A stretch of 64,000 nt of DNA from Corylus avellana. Its lineage: Eukaryota; Streptophyta; Magnoliopsida; Fagales; Betulaceae. This document shows, piece by piece, positions 1-10,134 of the stretch (position 1 is its first letter; the number at the start of each line of letters is the position of its first letter). The translations under genes and the position numbers were made by a program. The notes beneath the pieces are model-generated. The model did no database searches and was not told the origin of the DNA. It saw nothing but the letters and a program-made list of their open reading frames with translations. Location of the stretch: assembly GCF_901000735.1 (NCBI RefSeq), contig NC_081541.1, positions 41,757,021 to 41,821,020 of the forward strand. Direction: 5' to 3'.

Positions 1-590
1 TTCTATATCCATTTGGATGCACAAATTTCTTAGAAATTATAAAAATTGGATGAGTAGTGAGACATACCACTTTATATTAAATAATCATGATCAGTTCATT
101 CATGGGGATACTGCATTTGTTCGTTCCCCGTCTTCAAACTCTTCATATTGTTCATAGAGAGATCTCTTATCAACGGTAGACCAAAATCCATTTTACATCA
201 TATCTAAAGGATTCCTTGGTTCAGGCCAAAGAAGCAATGTCACTCGATCATTATCAAATTGATTGCAATCTTTCTGTCTGTGAGGATCGCACCAGAATGG
301 CTTCTACTTCTCTAATAGGCAATGAACTAGATTATAATCATTCTCAATGAGTCTATAAGAAGTGATCCCATTTTTTTCATTGTGTCCAGACAGAGACCAA
401 GTGTCCTCAGTGACCAATCCTGCAGAACAACTCAAAGTTGAAAAACAATTTGCATAAGTATATATATATATTTTTGCGTATGAGCAATAACCAGCAAAGT
501 TGAAAAAGGTCATAACTAGTTTTAGGAAAGACCAAGGGAAAAACAAACAACACTTCACATGGGTATTTCATTAGGAGGAGAAATATTCAT
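1..590 (-). repeat. Gene-less CNL 3'-flank module, mirror of contig 2 start
   Basis: Read on the minus strand, this stretch matches the first about 470 bases of the next contig (8135-8610) closely, in inverted orientation. It holds an acceptor-like CTGCAG followed by a short exon-like open frame (about 410 down to 300) and a second frame (about 290 down to 120). Both are broken by stops shared with the 8.2-8.5 kb copy. The same flank type follows the CNL genes, so this is read as debris from a lost or displaced CNL copy. No intact gene is visible. Confidence 0.6.
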
Positions 591-1329
591 TAGAGATTTA
601 CCTATAGAGCAAAACTTTGTACTCAAACTACAGTCTTAACGTGATTCAACAATAAAGAATCATTATTTTCTCTATCAGTTAAAATAGAATTTAATAATTT
701 CTGTATCTATTTGGATGCAAAACTTTCTTAGCAATTATCAAAAATTGATTGAGCAGTAAGACATACCTCTTCATATTCATAATCCAGATCAGTTTGTTCA
801 TGGAGATACAACCTTAAGATAATCCCATCTACTTCTTCTCCTAGAAAATTAAATGAATGAACATGACCAATCCAATTACTGAATATGATAAAGGGTCCAT
901 AATATGGAATTGTCTGCAGTCACAATATGAATTCCGACCTTATCAAAGGATCAATATCTAGTTACGTACCTGTTTTTTGAGGGTCCTAGTTATTAGTCAA
1001 ATCCATATGACCAGCAATATGTCAAATAGTAATGAATCACTAAATACTCGAAGGCCTTCTCTCGCTACGTGGTCGCTTGGACATTTTAACAAACACCTAT
1101 CATCTTGCCGTGGAAACCAAACAAGAATAGAAACGTTCAGTGAACCCAACGCCAACATTTAGACCAAAAAAAAAAGACAGAATCAAGTGTTGTTGGGAAG
1201 AAGAAAGGCAATCTGTGATTCTCCCATTAGGAGATGCAAAAAGAAATGATGTTTAACAATAAACTGACTTTTGAATTTATTTCTTGAAACTTTACTTGCA
1301 TCAAACAAAACTCAGATTCATGGATTCTC
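591..1329 (-). repeat. Tandem copy of the CNL 3'-UTR/intron module
   Basis: This stretch is a second copy, in the same orientation, of the flank that lies directly downstream of gene A (about 2100-2800). Shared landmarks are the GTATGTCTTAC/GTATGTCTCAC donor region, the segment around CTTCTCCTAGAAAATTAAA, and the end around CCAACGCCAACATTTAGACC. Small indels and substitutions separate the two copies. It points to tandem duplication of CNL 3' ends on this contig. Confidence 0.7.
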
Positions 1330-1377
1330 CTATTCTGGTTCATAAATTGATCTCTCGTCAATTTTAACGCAAGGGAT
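1330..1377 (-). pseudogene. CNL C-terminal relic (last about 15 codons)
   Basis: On the minus strand the last codons read like the end of genes A, C and D: IPCVKIDERSIYEPE followed by TAG at 1330-1332. Similarity to the CNL stops abruptly upstream, at about 1378, where an unrelated interspersed sequence begins. Only the extreme 3' end of the gene survives, attached to a full 3'-flank module. It is a truncated duplicate, not a gene. Confidence 0.75.
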
Positions 1378-1815
1378 AGCTAAAGACACACACCCTTACA
1401 ATTCGACACAGGACCAGAAAACCAACACATTGGTTGATCTGCCGAAACCATCAAAACAGCGCAAATTGCAGGCCATAGCAATAGGGGGGGAAAAAAAACA
1501 ACAAAAAAACATTAATAACCCCAAAAACCAACCAAACTTGCCTTTAGATTACCACAAACAAATAAACCGGTGTATTACCTTTCCACACAAAAAAGGATAG
1601 AGAGCAACAAAAATAGTAGAGAACATTAAAAATCTACCATAAAGGCCTACATAGTTATACTACAAAGTGGGAGATATGCCTGACTCTTCAGGGCAAATGT
1701 GTTTGGCTTGCATTCTGTTATGGATGGTCAGGATATCTCTACGCATCCAGTGAGTTTTGATCGGACTATTCATATTCAATAATAGAAAATGTCATGTTAT
1801 TGAATAACAAAATGC
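1378..1815 (-). repeat. Interspersed flank repeat, shared with 16.5-16.9 kb and 50.6 kb
   Basis: The part from about 1490 to 1815 matches 16535-16850 in inverted orientation, for example the stretch around ACCTTTCCACACAAAA and ATCTACCATAAAGGCC. The part from 1380 to 1450 matches 50580-50655 inverted, around AACCAATGTGTTGGTTTTCT. It is non-coding as far as can be seen. It belongs to the DNA that follows the CNL 3' module in the ancestral block. Confidence 0.6.
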
Positions 1816-2804
1816 AAATCCAACTCGGCAAAAACCCAGCTAAATGTCTCATTACATTAACGAAGTTAGAATATTCAACATTGTAAAGCCACTCACAAAA
1901 AAAATTCAACCAAAAAATGCATCCTTTGCTCACTGAGAAAACAACACAGAGGAAAAGAACAAAAAAGGAGAAGAAAAACAAAACAAAATTGGCAACCATT
2001 GTTTCAAAACACACCTCTAAATATACAGGAATACACAGATGGAGAAAGTTGTAACAATTTGCACCAGCCTTTTGAACCATCTGCAAGGATCAAAGATGAA
2101 GAAATATTCATTAGATACGTACTGGTACCTATAGAGCAAAACTTCATACTCGAACTACTGTCTTGACGAGAATCAACAATAAAGAATAATTATTTTTCTA
2201 TGTCAATTAAAATAGAATTTAATAATTTATATATCTAATTGGATGCAAAACTTTCTTAGAAATTATCAAAAATTGAATGAGCAGTGAGACATACCTCTTT
2301 ATATTCATAATCCGGAATACAACGTTAAGATAATCCCATCTACATCTTCTCCTAGAAAATTAAAGGAATGAACATGACCAATCCAATTACTGAATATCAT
2401 AAATGGTCCATAATATGGAATTGTCTGCGGTCACAATATGAATTCCGAGCTTATCAAAGGATCAATATCTAGGTACGTACCTGGTTTTGGACGGTCCCAG
2501 TGATTGGTCAAATAGTAATGAAAAACTCAATATTCGAAGACCTCCATGTGGTCGCTTGGGCATTTTAACAAACACCTATCATCTTGCTGTGGAAACCAAA
2601 CAAGAATAGAAACGTTTAGCAAACCCAACGCCAACATTTAGACCAAAAAAAACAGAGAATCAAGTGTTGTTGGGAAGAAGAGAGGCAGTCTGTGATTCTC
2701 CCATTAGGAGATGCAAAAAGAAATGATGTAACAATAAACTGACCTTCGAATTTATTTCTTGGAACTTTACTTGCATCAAACAAAACTCGGATTCACAGAT
2801 TCTC
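1816..2804 (-). other. 3' UTR and 3'-flank module of CNL gene A
   Basis: Directly downstream of the gene A stop there is a candidate splice donor (AAG|GTCAGT at about 2745). Near 2080 there is a conserved acceptor and exon start (CTTGCAG|ATGGTTCAAAAGGC on the minus strand). The same elements follow genes B, C and D, so they are read as 3'-UTR introns and a terminal UTR exon. The long open frame in the terminal exon is not in frame with the CNL and has no recognised homology. Confidence 0.55.
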
Positions 2805-5800
2805 CTATTCTGGTTCATAAATTGATCTCCCATCAATTTCAACGCGAGGGACGTGGGCTATCTTGAACCACTCTGGTCCTCGATCTTTCTTGCAACGTTT
2901 TTCTAGCAGAGGACATCTCCTGATATAAAGCTGCAGGAATGAGGGAGAGAAGCCATCCTCTGGGAAGGACGTGAGCTTTTCACAATTCTCGATAAACAAA
3001 AATAGAAGAGAGGCAAGGTTTTGAAAGCCTTTGGAAGATAAGCATTTCAAATTCAGGAAGTCTCTGATGATGAGGACGGTTAGAGAGGCAGGTAGCATCA
3101 TCACTGGGAAGGACACCAGATGCGAAGAGTGACCGGAAATGTCAAGTTGTTTAAGAGAGGTAAGCTTGTACAATCCCCACTCAAAAAAGGCCTCATTAAA
3201 CGACGCCATATCATCGATAGAAAGTGATGTTAGGTTGGTGGGAAAACCTACTTCCGAAAAGGATACATTAATGCTTGGACATTTTATTATCCTCAATTCT
3301 TGAAGAGAGGTGAGGTTTTGTATGCAGTTGGGCAAGACCTGCATTTTCTCACATTCGGCAATCCAAAGTGATCTCAGGTTGGCAGGGAGCAACCCTTTGT
3401 CTGGGAAGGAAACAAGAGTTTGACATTTGGAAATAATAATCCTATCCAGATGGTTGAGGTTGTGTATGCCCATGGGTAAGGATTTAAGATTCTCACAAGA
3501 TTCGATATAAATCACTTCAAGAGACGAGTTGTGATGGAAGCTCTTCGCTATCGACTCCAGATTCTTACAATTCTCAATAGAGAGGGATTTAAGTGTTGTA
3601 GGTAATTCTCTGCTTGGTGTTAATGATTTGAGCGATGGACAATTACTAATTGTCAAGTGCTCAAGAAGAGATGTGCTGCTGCCACAATTGTTGACATCAT
3701 CCCCATCCAACGAAATCAGCATATTACAACCTTTTATATATAGCCGCTTTAGCATTGGAGGTAGTTGGTCTACTGCAAAGTACGTAAGGGAAGGACAGTT
3801 AGTGATACGAATATACTCAACACATGTGTTGTTGTGCATCATTGCCTTGGGTAAACATTCTAGGACCTCGCAATCATATATCTTGATTTCTTTGAGTTTG
3901 GATGGCCAACCCAAATGTAGCTGCTCTTCCACTTCTTTTGCCACCAAAGAAACAAGTTTGGAACAATTAGAAATATTCAAAAGACGAAGACATGGGAGAT
4001 GTTGTAGTAATCCCACATCATTTGACCACAAAGGCGTAAGCTCCTCACAAGTTTCAATTCTCAAATCTTCCACGTTTGTCAGCCCTTCCATGATAAACCC
4101 TTCTATTTGACATGTGAAATCTGAAATTGTTGAAAGAGACAAGAAGCGTAGTGAACCGAAGTCAACCTTGCCTCTATGCACCACCCCTTCCGATCCCTCA
4201 ATTTTTAATTTGCATAGCTCTGGAAAGCATGAAATTGAAACCACCAATTGCCTACATTCATTTATCACAATGTTTTGTAACAAAGGAAGCTGGTTTGGTA
4301 ACTTGTCGACAAGCTTGGGACACCTTATAAAAGAAAGCTCAAGTAGTTTTGGGAATTCTTCACAAGGAATCCAGTTCTCCCATTGCTGCATATTCTCAAA
4401 ATGCAAAGTCTCCAATAATCTAAATGGTTGTGAGCAACCATCCCCGTAAAACTCACTTCCAATATTCGTAGATAAAAAGGTTTTTGAGTGACGGTAATTG
4501 GCCCACTACTGGCAAGGTTGTGCACTTTGCACAACTTTCAATCTTCAAGACTATCATATTACAAAATGAGGGAACTCTTAACCAAGTTGGAAATTCTACA
4601 CCACCATAGTGTCTGACAGTGAGCTCTTTCAAACCCTTGTGAGGTTGTAGCATGTTAAGTACCTTTAATTCACTTCTTCTATCTTGTGACTCATCTATGT
4701 TTCCACTCCATTCCAACGACAACCCATGGAGATTGTGTTTTTCAATTAACCTAGCATCCCTCGCATCCTCATGATTAATCACATTTTCCAATCCTAAAAT
4801 GCAAAGCGCCTCTCGAAGATGCAACAAAGGCCCCAACTCCTTTACCTCGGAACAACTACCTTTTCCAATAATTAGATTAGATAGTGACTGGAGACTAGTT
4901 AATTTACCCATTTGCGGAGGCATTGCTTCCAACGCATTTGCTCCTCGAATGTTGAGATGTCGCAAATTGACTAGGTTACCAAATGTTGAAGGCAGTTTCT
5001 CTAAATAAAAACAATGCTCCAATATCATTGTCTGTAAATTGTAGAGAGTGGCTACTGAATGTGGCAAGCTTCTAATATCGGTGTAAGAAAGGTCAAGGAA
5101 TCGTATATGCTTGAGATCACCAATTGACTCTGGTAGCTCAAATATGCGGTATCCACTTAAAGAGAGCACCCTTAAGCGCTGTAATTTTGGCAACAATTTA
5201 AGAGGAACATTACTAGTCAAGTAACAATCGCCTGGATATGGAAGCAAAAAAGGTAGGAAGGTTCGTAAACATGTGAGATCATTAAAAATCTCAAACTTTT
5301 GAATGCCATCATATTGACCACCTAGGTAAGACGAATGTCGAGCCTTTGTAGAAGGTTTCCTTCCATTATTACCCCCAATTCTATCCTCCATTTTAAAGCA
5401 TATATCTCCTGCAACCTTTTCAGCCAAATCGTTGATGAGGTCATGCATAAGAAACCTTGATTCATCCTTGAATGATTGTTGGAAAAATGACCTCGACAGC
5501 AAATTGTTAAAATACTCGCTACCCAAATCTTCCATTTGCTTTCCCCCATCTCGTGGCTGAAGTAAACCTTCTGCCATCCATAGTAGAACCAATTGTTTCT
5601 CCCCAAATTCAAAGTCCTTGGGAAGTACAGAGCAATACATAAAGCACCTTTTTAAATGTGAAGGGAGATTATGATAGCTCAACATAAGAGCCGGTGCAAT
5701 TTCACTTCCCACTTCTGGTAAATCCCATATCTTGCTCTTCAATACATCTTCCCACTCATCAGGTTCCATTTTATTGCGTAAGACACCTCCAAGTACTTTC

Positions 5801-6918
5801 GCTGCCAAAGGGGAGCCCTTACACCTTCCAACTATTCCCTCACCAATATCTTTTAGGTTTAGATGTGCACTGAAGTCTTTTGTTCCCAATGCATGATGGG
5901 CCAATATAGACAAGCAAACATCATTTGACAACTCTTTGAGAGAGTAAGCAGCTGGAATGGTACCCGTCTTTGATGAAACTCCCACATTGCGAGTTGTGAT
6001 GACAATTGCACTTCCCGATGCCCCTTCTTCGAAAGGAGCACGTAAGATACTCCAGTCATGGTAGTTTTCATTCCAAAGATCATCTAGAACGACTAAAAAC
6101 TTCTTCCCCTTCAGATTCTCCTTTAGTTTGTTTTGCAACCAATTTAGATCCTTACCCTCACAGTTTTCAGAGGTGAGAGATTCTAAAATTGTTTTTGTCA
6201 CCCTAACAGCATCAAAATCTTCAGAAACACAAGCCCATGCCTTCATATCAAAAAAGCTCTGCACTTTTTCATCATTGTACACAAGCTGGGCAAGAGTTGT
6301 CTTTCCTATGCCCCCCATACCAATTATAGGAATAACAGAGAGTTGAGCATCCCTACATTTTTCACCCACCAGAAATTCAAGTATAGCCTCTTTATCTTTT
6401 TCCCTCCCATAAACATTAGCTTTGGTCACTACGGAAGTTGGCGCCAGTGTCTCTCTTGTTCTGCGTGACCTCCTATCAACATTTTCACACAATTTCAGAT
6501 CATCTTTTTGCTTCACCATCTCGTTGAATCGATCAGTGATCTCCTCTATCTCTGACCCCAGCCTATTGTTGATCTTGAAACCAGTACAACAAGCAGGGAT
6601 GAAGTTCCGTACCTTACTTGTGCTGGCCTGATTTCCTCCCGTCAGTTTCTGTTGCAAAGCTTTGGTGGCGAACTCATCGAGGATGTCATCCACATCGTAA
6701 GCCAAGTCTCTGAGATCATCTAGCCACTTCTTCACTGCCACGCCATTATCTCGCTTCTCCTCTGCATCAGCAAGCACAGCCTCAATTCTTGACAGCATTT
6801 TGCTCCACTTATCCATCTTTTTCTCAAGTCCCTCTCGGCGAGCAAAGTTGAGCAACTCCCGAGACGAGAGACGGTCAAAGAGGACTCCAAGGAACGCAGA
6901 AAGGAGGGCTTCCGCCAT
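2805..6918 (-). pseudogene. CNL disease-resistance gene A (RPP13-like 1/I2 type), frameshifted
   Basis: The start codon is the ATG at 6918-6916, giving MAEALLSAFLGVLFDRL, as in genes C and D. Order of domains: Rx-type coiled coil (about residues 1-130, with the EDVID-like WLDDLRDLAYDVDDILDEF at 65-83), P-loop GMGGIGKTT (200-208), kinase-2 LVVLDDLW (275-282), GSPLAAK in place of the usual GLPLAxK (368-374), RNBS-D CFMYCSVLP, MHDL (491-494), then LRRs. At about 4466-4472 a net 17-base deletion removes the codons after SLKNLFI relative to C and D. The first frame ends at 4453; the other frame carries the remaining LRRs to IYEPE at 2805. Family members are NTP-switch immune receptors acting inside the cell. 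Here NB-ARC would be separated from the C-terminal LRRs, so a full receptor is not expected. A truncated product of 821 residues remains possible. Confidence 0.9.
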
Positions 6919-7260
6919 TGTTTTCTTCAGGAATCAAGAAAAACGATGCAAGGGTTGAGGGTAGCCAAGCACTGAAAGCAGAAAGTAATTGGTGTCTCCT
7001 GTGTGAAAGCTTGATGAGTAGTCTCAAAACTTCTCACTCCAATAATTTCTAATTGCTTTGACGAACATTGGCTGTTTGTCGGGACATTGCTGGCTTCTCT
7101 CCCATGTGCATGCTTAAATGCAAAAGACTTTTGCTGTGAAGTTTCAATCACCTTTAATTGTTGGGCAACGAAAGTTGATGCGGACTTTTTTTTTTTCTGA
7201 AGAAAGTTGGTGGGGATTTATCATTGAATGTTATCTCTCTTTTTCTAAAGCAACGTCCAT
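6919..7260 (-). promoter_or_regulatory. 5' leader of CNL gene A
   Basis: The sequence next to the ATG (TTCCTGAAGAAAACA then ATGG) is shared with genes C and D. It contains two CACCAA copies (minus strand, at 7212-7207 and 6994-6989). The 218 bases between them are absent from the leader of gene D. The block around GGGAGAGAAGCCAGCAA is the 5' module that recurs without a gene at 32.7 and 49.9 kb. No TATA box stands out. Confidence 0.5.
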
Positions 7261-7574
7261 GGACCATGATGAAATTACCTATTCCTTTCCTGTTTGTTTT
7301 ATTTCCCTCTGGACAGAAATTTCTGTCCTCTGTGTTTTTCTTATCTTTAGTTGTTTGGCCACGGATGGCTTCTACGTTATCTATCAATTTTTTATTTTTT
7401 ATTATTATTATTTTTTAAAGTCGTTATCTATCTTTTTCGAATAACTGCAACACGTACACTTTTTTTTTTCCTCATTTTTTTTTTTTTTAATTTTAATGTA
7501 GCATCAAGTGTATGTTTGGGTGTGTGCATTTTATTGATCTAAAATTGGTTTTAACATTTTAAAAGTTCGTTTGG

Positions 7575-7605
<31 letters not shown>

Positions 7606-7991
7606 GTTTGATAAAAAAAATTTGAAAGTATTTTTAAGGGTTAAAAATGACCAAAACGCGCTTTGGACAAAAGCTTAAAAATGAAATTTTTTTTTAAAAG
7701 AAAAACGCATTTTAACTTAAAAGACCTTATTTTTCAAACAAAATCATAAACATGCTCTAAAAAGTATCATTCATCCAAAGTTTTATAATGATTCATTTAA
7801 CTTTTAATGACGATCGATTTTTGGTACCATGACATAGAGTGTGAAAGTGAGTCTGCCTAGCACTTCTTTTCTCGAAAGCATTGTCCAAAAATTTTTTTTC
7901 CATCTGTTTGTTAAGAAGACGAAATAAAAGTCAATACAATAGGAGTGGCCACTCTTTCTCCATTTATTTGGGAATGTGTTTGAAAAATATA
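7261..7991 (-). repeat. AT-rich upstream DNA, inverted copy of 52508-53238
   Basis: This stretch has long A and T runs and no gene. It is the inverted counterpart of the DNA upstream of gene D with no length difference, including a homopolymer of 28 in both copies. Positions add up to 60499 throughout. That degree of agreement indicates a very recent copy or an assembly duplicate. Confidence 0.75.
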
Positions 7992-8034
7992 ACTTTGCTG
8001 CCCAAGCAGCCTCTCGAGCTTCCTTTCCAAAGTT
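7992..8034 (-). pseudogene. H+-ATPase C-terminal exon scrap at contig end
   Basis: On the minus strand the contig begins inside the exon that encodes the H+-ATPase regulatory tail (FGKEAREAAWAA), then runs without a splice site into the CNL upstream DNA. The same join is present at 52444-52505. The rest of the exon lies beyond the gap. See H+-ATPase pseudogenes 1 and 2 for the complete exon. Confidence 0.8.
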
Positions 8035-8134
8035 NNNNNNNNNNNNNNNNNNNNNNNNNNNNNNNNNNNNNNNNNNNNNNNNNNNNNNNNNNNNNNNNNN
8101 NNNNNNNNNNNNNNNNNNNNNNNNNNNNNNNNNN
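8035..8134. other. Assembly gap (100 N)
   Basis: This is exactly 100 N, a placeholder for unknown size. The left contig ends inside an H+-ATPase exon; the right contig starts in a TA microsatellite belonging to a CNL 3' flank. The two sides are not a natural continuation of each other when compared with the 52-kb region. Confidence 0.98.
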
Positions 8135-8935
8135 TATATATATATACTTATGCAAATTGTTTTTCAACTTTGAGTTGTTCTGCAGGATTGGTCACTAAGG
8201 ACATTTGGTCTCTACCCGGGCACAATAAAAAAATTGGGATCACTTCTTATGGACTCATTGAGAGTGATTCTAATCTAATTCATTGCCTATTAGAGAAGTA
8301 GAAGTCATTCTGGTGTGATCCTCACGGACAGAAAGATTGCGGTCAATTTGATAATGATCAAGTGACATTGCTTCTTTGGCCCGAACCAAGAAATCCTTTA
8401 GATATGATGTAAAATGGATTTTGGTCTACCGTTGATAAGAGATCTCTCTATGAACAATATGACGAGTTTGAAGACGGGGAACGAACAAATGCAGTATCCC
8501 CATGAACGAACTGATCATGATTATTTAATATAAAGTAGTATGTCTCACTACTCATTCAATTTTTATAATTTCTAAGGAATTTGTGCATCCAAATGGATAT
8601 AGAAAATTTTAAATTCTTCTTTAATTGATTGAGAAAATAATTATTCTTTGTTGTTGATTCTCGTTAAGATAGTAGGTTGAGTACGAAGTTTTGCTCTAAT
8701 GAATATTTCTCCATCTTTGATGTTTGCAGATGGTTCAAACTTCGAAAGGCTGGTGCAAATTGTTACAACACTCTAATGTATTGCTACCTGAAATACCCAT
8801 GTGGAAGTGCAGTTTGTTTTTCTCTTGCTAATGTATTGTTTACTGTCTTTTTAAGAGAGAACCAAAAGATGCATATTAATGAACAATTTTTCTGGTTAAA
8901 TGTCTTTTTGTGAGATAGTTTTACAATGTTTCTCT
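8135..8935 (+). repeat. CNL 3'-flank module without its gene
   Basis: The order of landmarks matches the DNA downstream of genes C and D: GTATGTCTCAC donor region near 8540, AGTACGAAGTTTTGCTCTA near 8680, then TTTGCAG|ATGGTTC near 8730 and the GGCTGGTGCAAATTGTTAC exon. No CNL precedes it on this contig, so it is the tail of a copy lost at the gap. The part at 8180-8500 also carries exon-like frames described in the findings. Confidence 0.65.
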
Positions 8936-9265
8936 ATATAAAGCTACTACACAATACAATAAACAAAGGGCTTACTCATCTTTACTTCAAAGGAGAAAAG
9001 CCATGAACTCTTTGAATTATGTTGTTCAAATCGAAAAGAACTTATGTTTATTTGCTTGACTTTTTATTTGGAGGGATACAAGAGTAACTTCTAGCATTAC
9101 TCCATGATCGTATGCTTGACTATTTTTTGCCACCAAGTTTGGGCGCCCTATTCAAAAATATTATGCAATTAGTTTTATAGGAAATCAAATTAAGATCAAA
9201 GGCCTAACCGCGCCCAAAATATCTTTAATTAAGATTAATGCTATATGTTTTTCATGTATTCTTTA
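8936..9265. other. AT-rich intergenic DNA, nothing recognised
   Basis: No open frame of interest, no RNA gene and no clear repeat end were seen. Short pieces such as GAGTAACTTCTAGCATTACTCC recur in altered form at 9470-9510 and suggest old MITE debris. Confidence 0.5.
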
Positions 9266-9395
9266 AAATTGATATGCTTTTGTCCTCAAGAAATAGCTCA
9301 ATCGGTTAGGATCACGCCTAATGAAACGGAGGCTACTAGTTTGAATCTTCCTCCCCGCTCTTGTGCGAACATGTTAAAAAAATTGATATGCTTTT
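9266..9395 (+). mobile_element. tRNA-derived SINE with target-site duplication
   Basis: The body (about 9282-9379) has a pol III box A-like ATAGCTCAATCGGTTAGG and a box B-like GTTTGAATCTTCC, and ends in a short A run. It is flanked by direct repeats AAATTGATATGCTTTT of 16 bases (about 9266-9281 and 9380-9395), as expected from L1-type target-primed insertion. A second member of the same family lies at 28554-28664. It shows several box-B changes, so it is probably old and inactive. Confidence 0.85.
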
Positions 9396-9511
9396 TAAAA
9401 TTACAATTAAATTTGTATTTAATTTTGATCAAATAGTAATTTTAAAAGTCGCATCATTTTTCGAGGGACATAAGAGAGACAAAAAAAACATTTAGCATTA
9501 CTCCTTAATTA

Positions 9512-9700
9512 AATGGAGTAATTCTATAAGTCACTCTTGTGTCACTCCATGAATGAGATGGCTTTTAAAATTACAATTTGATCAAAATTTAATAATGATC
9601 AATCACAAGCTCAATAATATTTTTAAAAGTCACATTATTTTTAGAGTGACAGAAGAGAAACACAAGAGTAACTTATAAAATAACTTTAATATCATAAAGT
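9512..9700. mobile_element. Foldback MITE-like element
   Basis: The left arm, around ATAAGTCACTCTTGTGTCACT, is the inverted partner of the right arm, around AGTGACAGAAGAGAAACACAAGAGTAACTTAT. Mismatches and a small insertion separate the arms. There is no coding capacity. The superfamily is not assigned because target-site duplications are unclear. Confidence 0.5.
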
Positions 9701-9777
9701 TTCTACGCTCCGGTTGAAATATATATACCGTATCATTATCCCATCACAATTTTATTATGTTGACAGGCACAATCCAT

Positions 9778-9932
9778 AAGTCAACTTTTGTTAAAAAAAT
9801 AAAAAAAATTTAATAGGGAATTGACAATACAAAACATGCAATTATGAAGTCAACTGGTTCACACAGCATAGTCAATAAGATGCAATTATGAAGCCAATTG
9901 GTTCACACAACAAAGTCAATAACTTTTTGACT
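9778..9932. promoter_or_regulatory. W-box cluster in a short tandem repeat upstream of gene B
   Basis: Two imperfect direct copies of a roughly 43-base unit (ATGCAATTATGAAG…GTCAATAA, starting at about 9836 and 9880) lie 200-300 bases upstream of the gene B start. Five W-box cores (TTGACT or its complement AGTCAA) occur at about 9779, 9848, 9870, 9914 and 9927, two of the middle ones because the unit is duplicated. W-boxes bind WRKY factors and are typical of defence promoters. Binding here is inferred. Confidence 0.55.
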
Positions 9933-10134
9933 TAAACGTCTAAATGACCACGGCCCACGCCGTTTATAGAACATGTCTCTATCCTGCGTCAGCAACTACT
10001 CCAATAAAAGACTCGACTCTTGTGTATCAGAGATTGCTTAAACCCAGATTTACTAGAAAATATATTTGAGATTATTTGACTTTTCTTGGTTGATTTCTGC
10101 TTTTGTTTGGCCGATTCATTTCTTTCTGCCGACC

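Noticed and set aside
1766..2086. Open frame MVQKAGANCYNFLHLC and similar ones after each CNL
   Set aside because: Its start coincides with a splice acceptor and it is out of frame with the CNL. The tails of the copies differ in frame, so a 3'-UTR exon is more likely than a small protein.
3628..4449. Plus-strand frames inside CNL gene A and the corresponding minus-strand frames inside B, C and D
   Set aside because: They are antisense shadows of leucine-rich repeat coding sequence, with no domains of their own.
6927..7151. Open frame in the CNL leaders (ending CLATLNPCIVFLDS), shared by A, C and D; possible upstream ORF
   Set aside because: None of the three copies has an in-frame ATG at the start of the open stretch. 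Conservation is explained by recent duplication of the leader.
9282..9379. Possible tRNA gene (box A and box B)
   Set aside because: No acceptor stem or anticodon arm can be formed, and the unit has an A tail and 16-bp target duplications, so it is a SINE.
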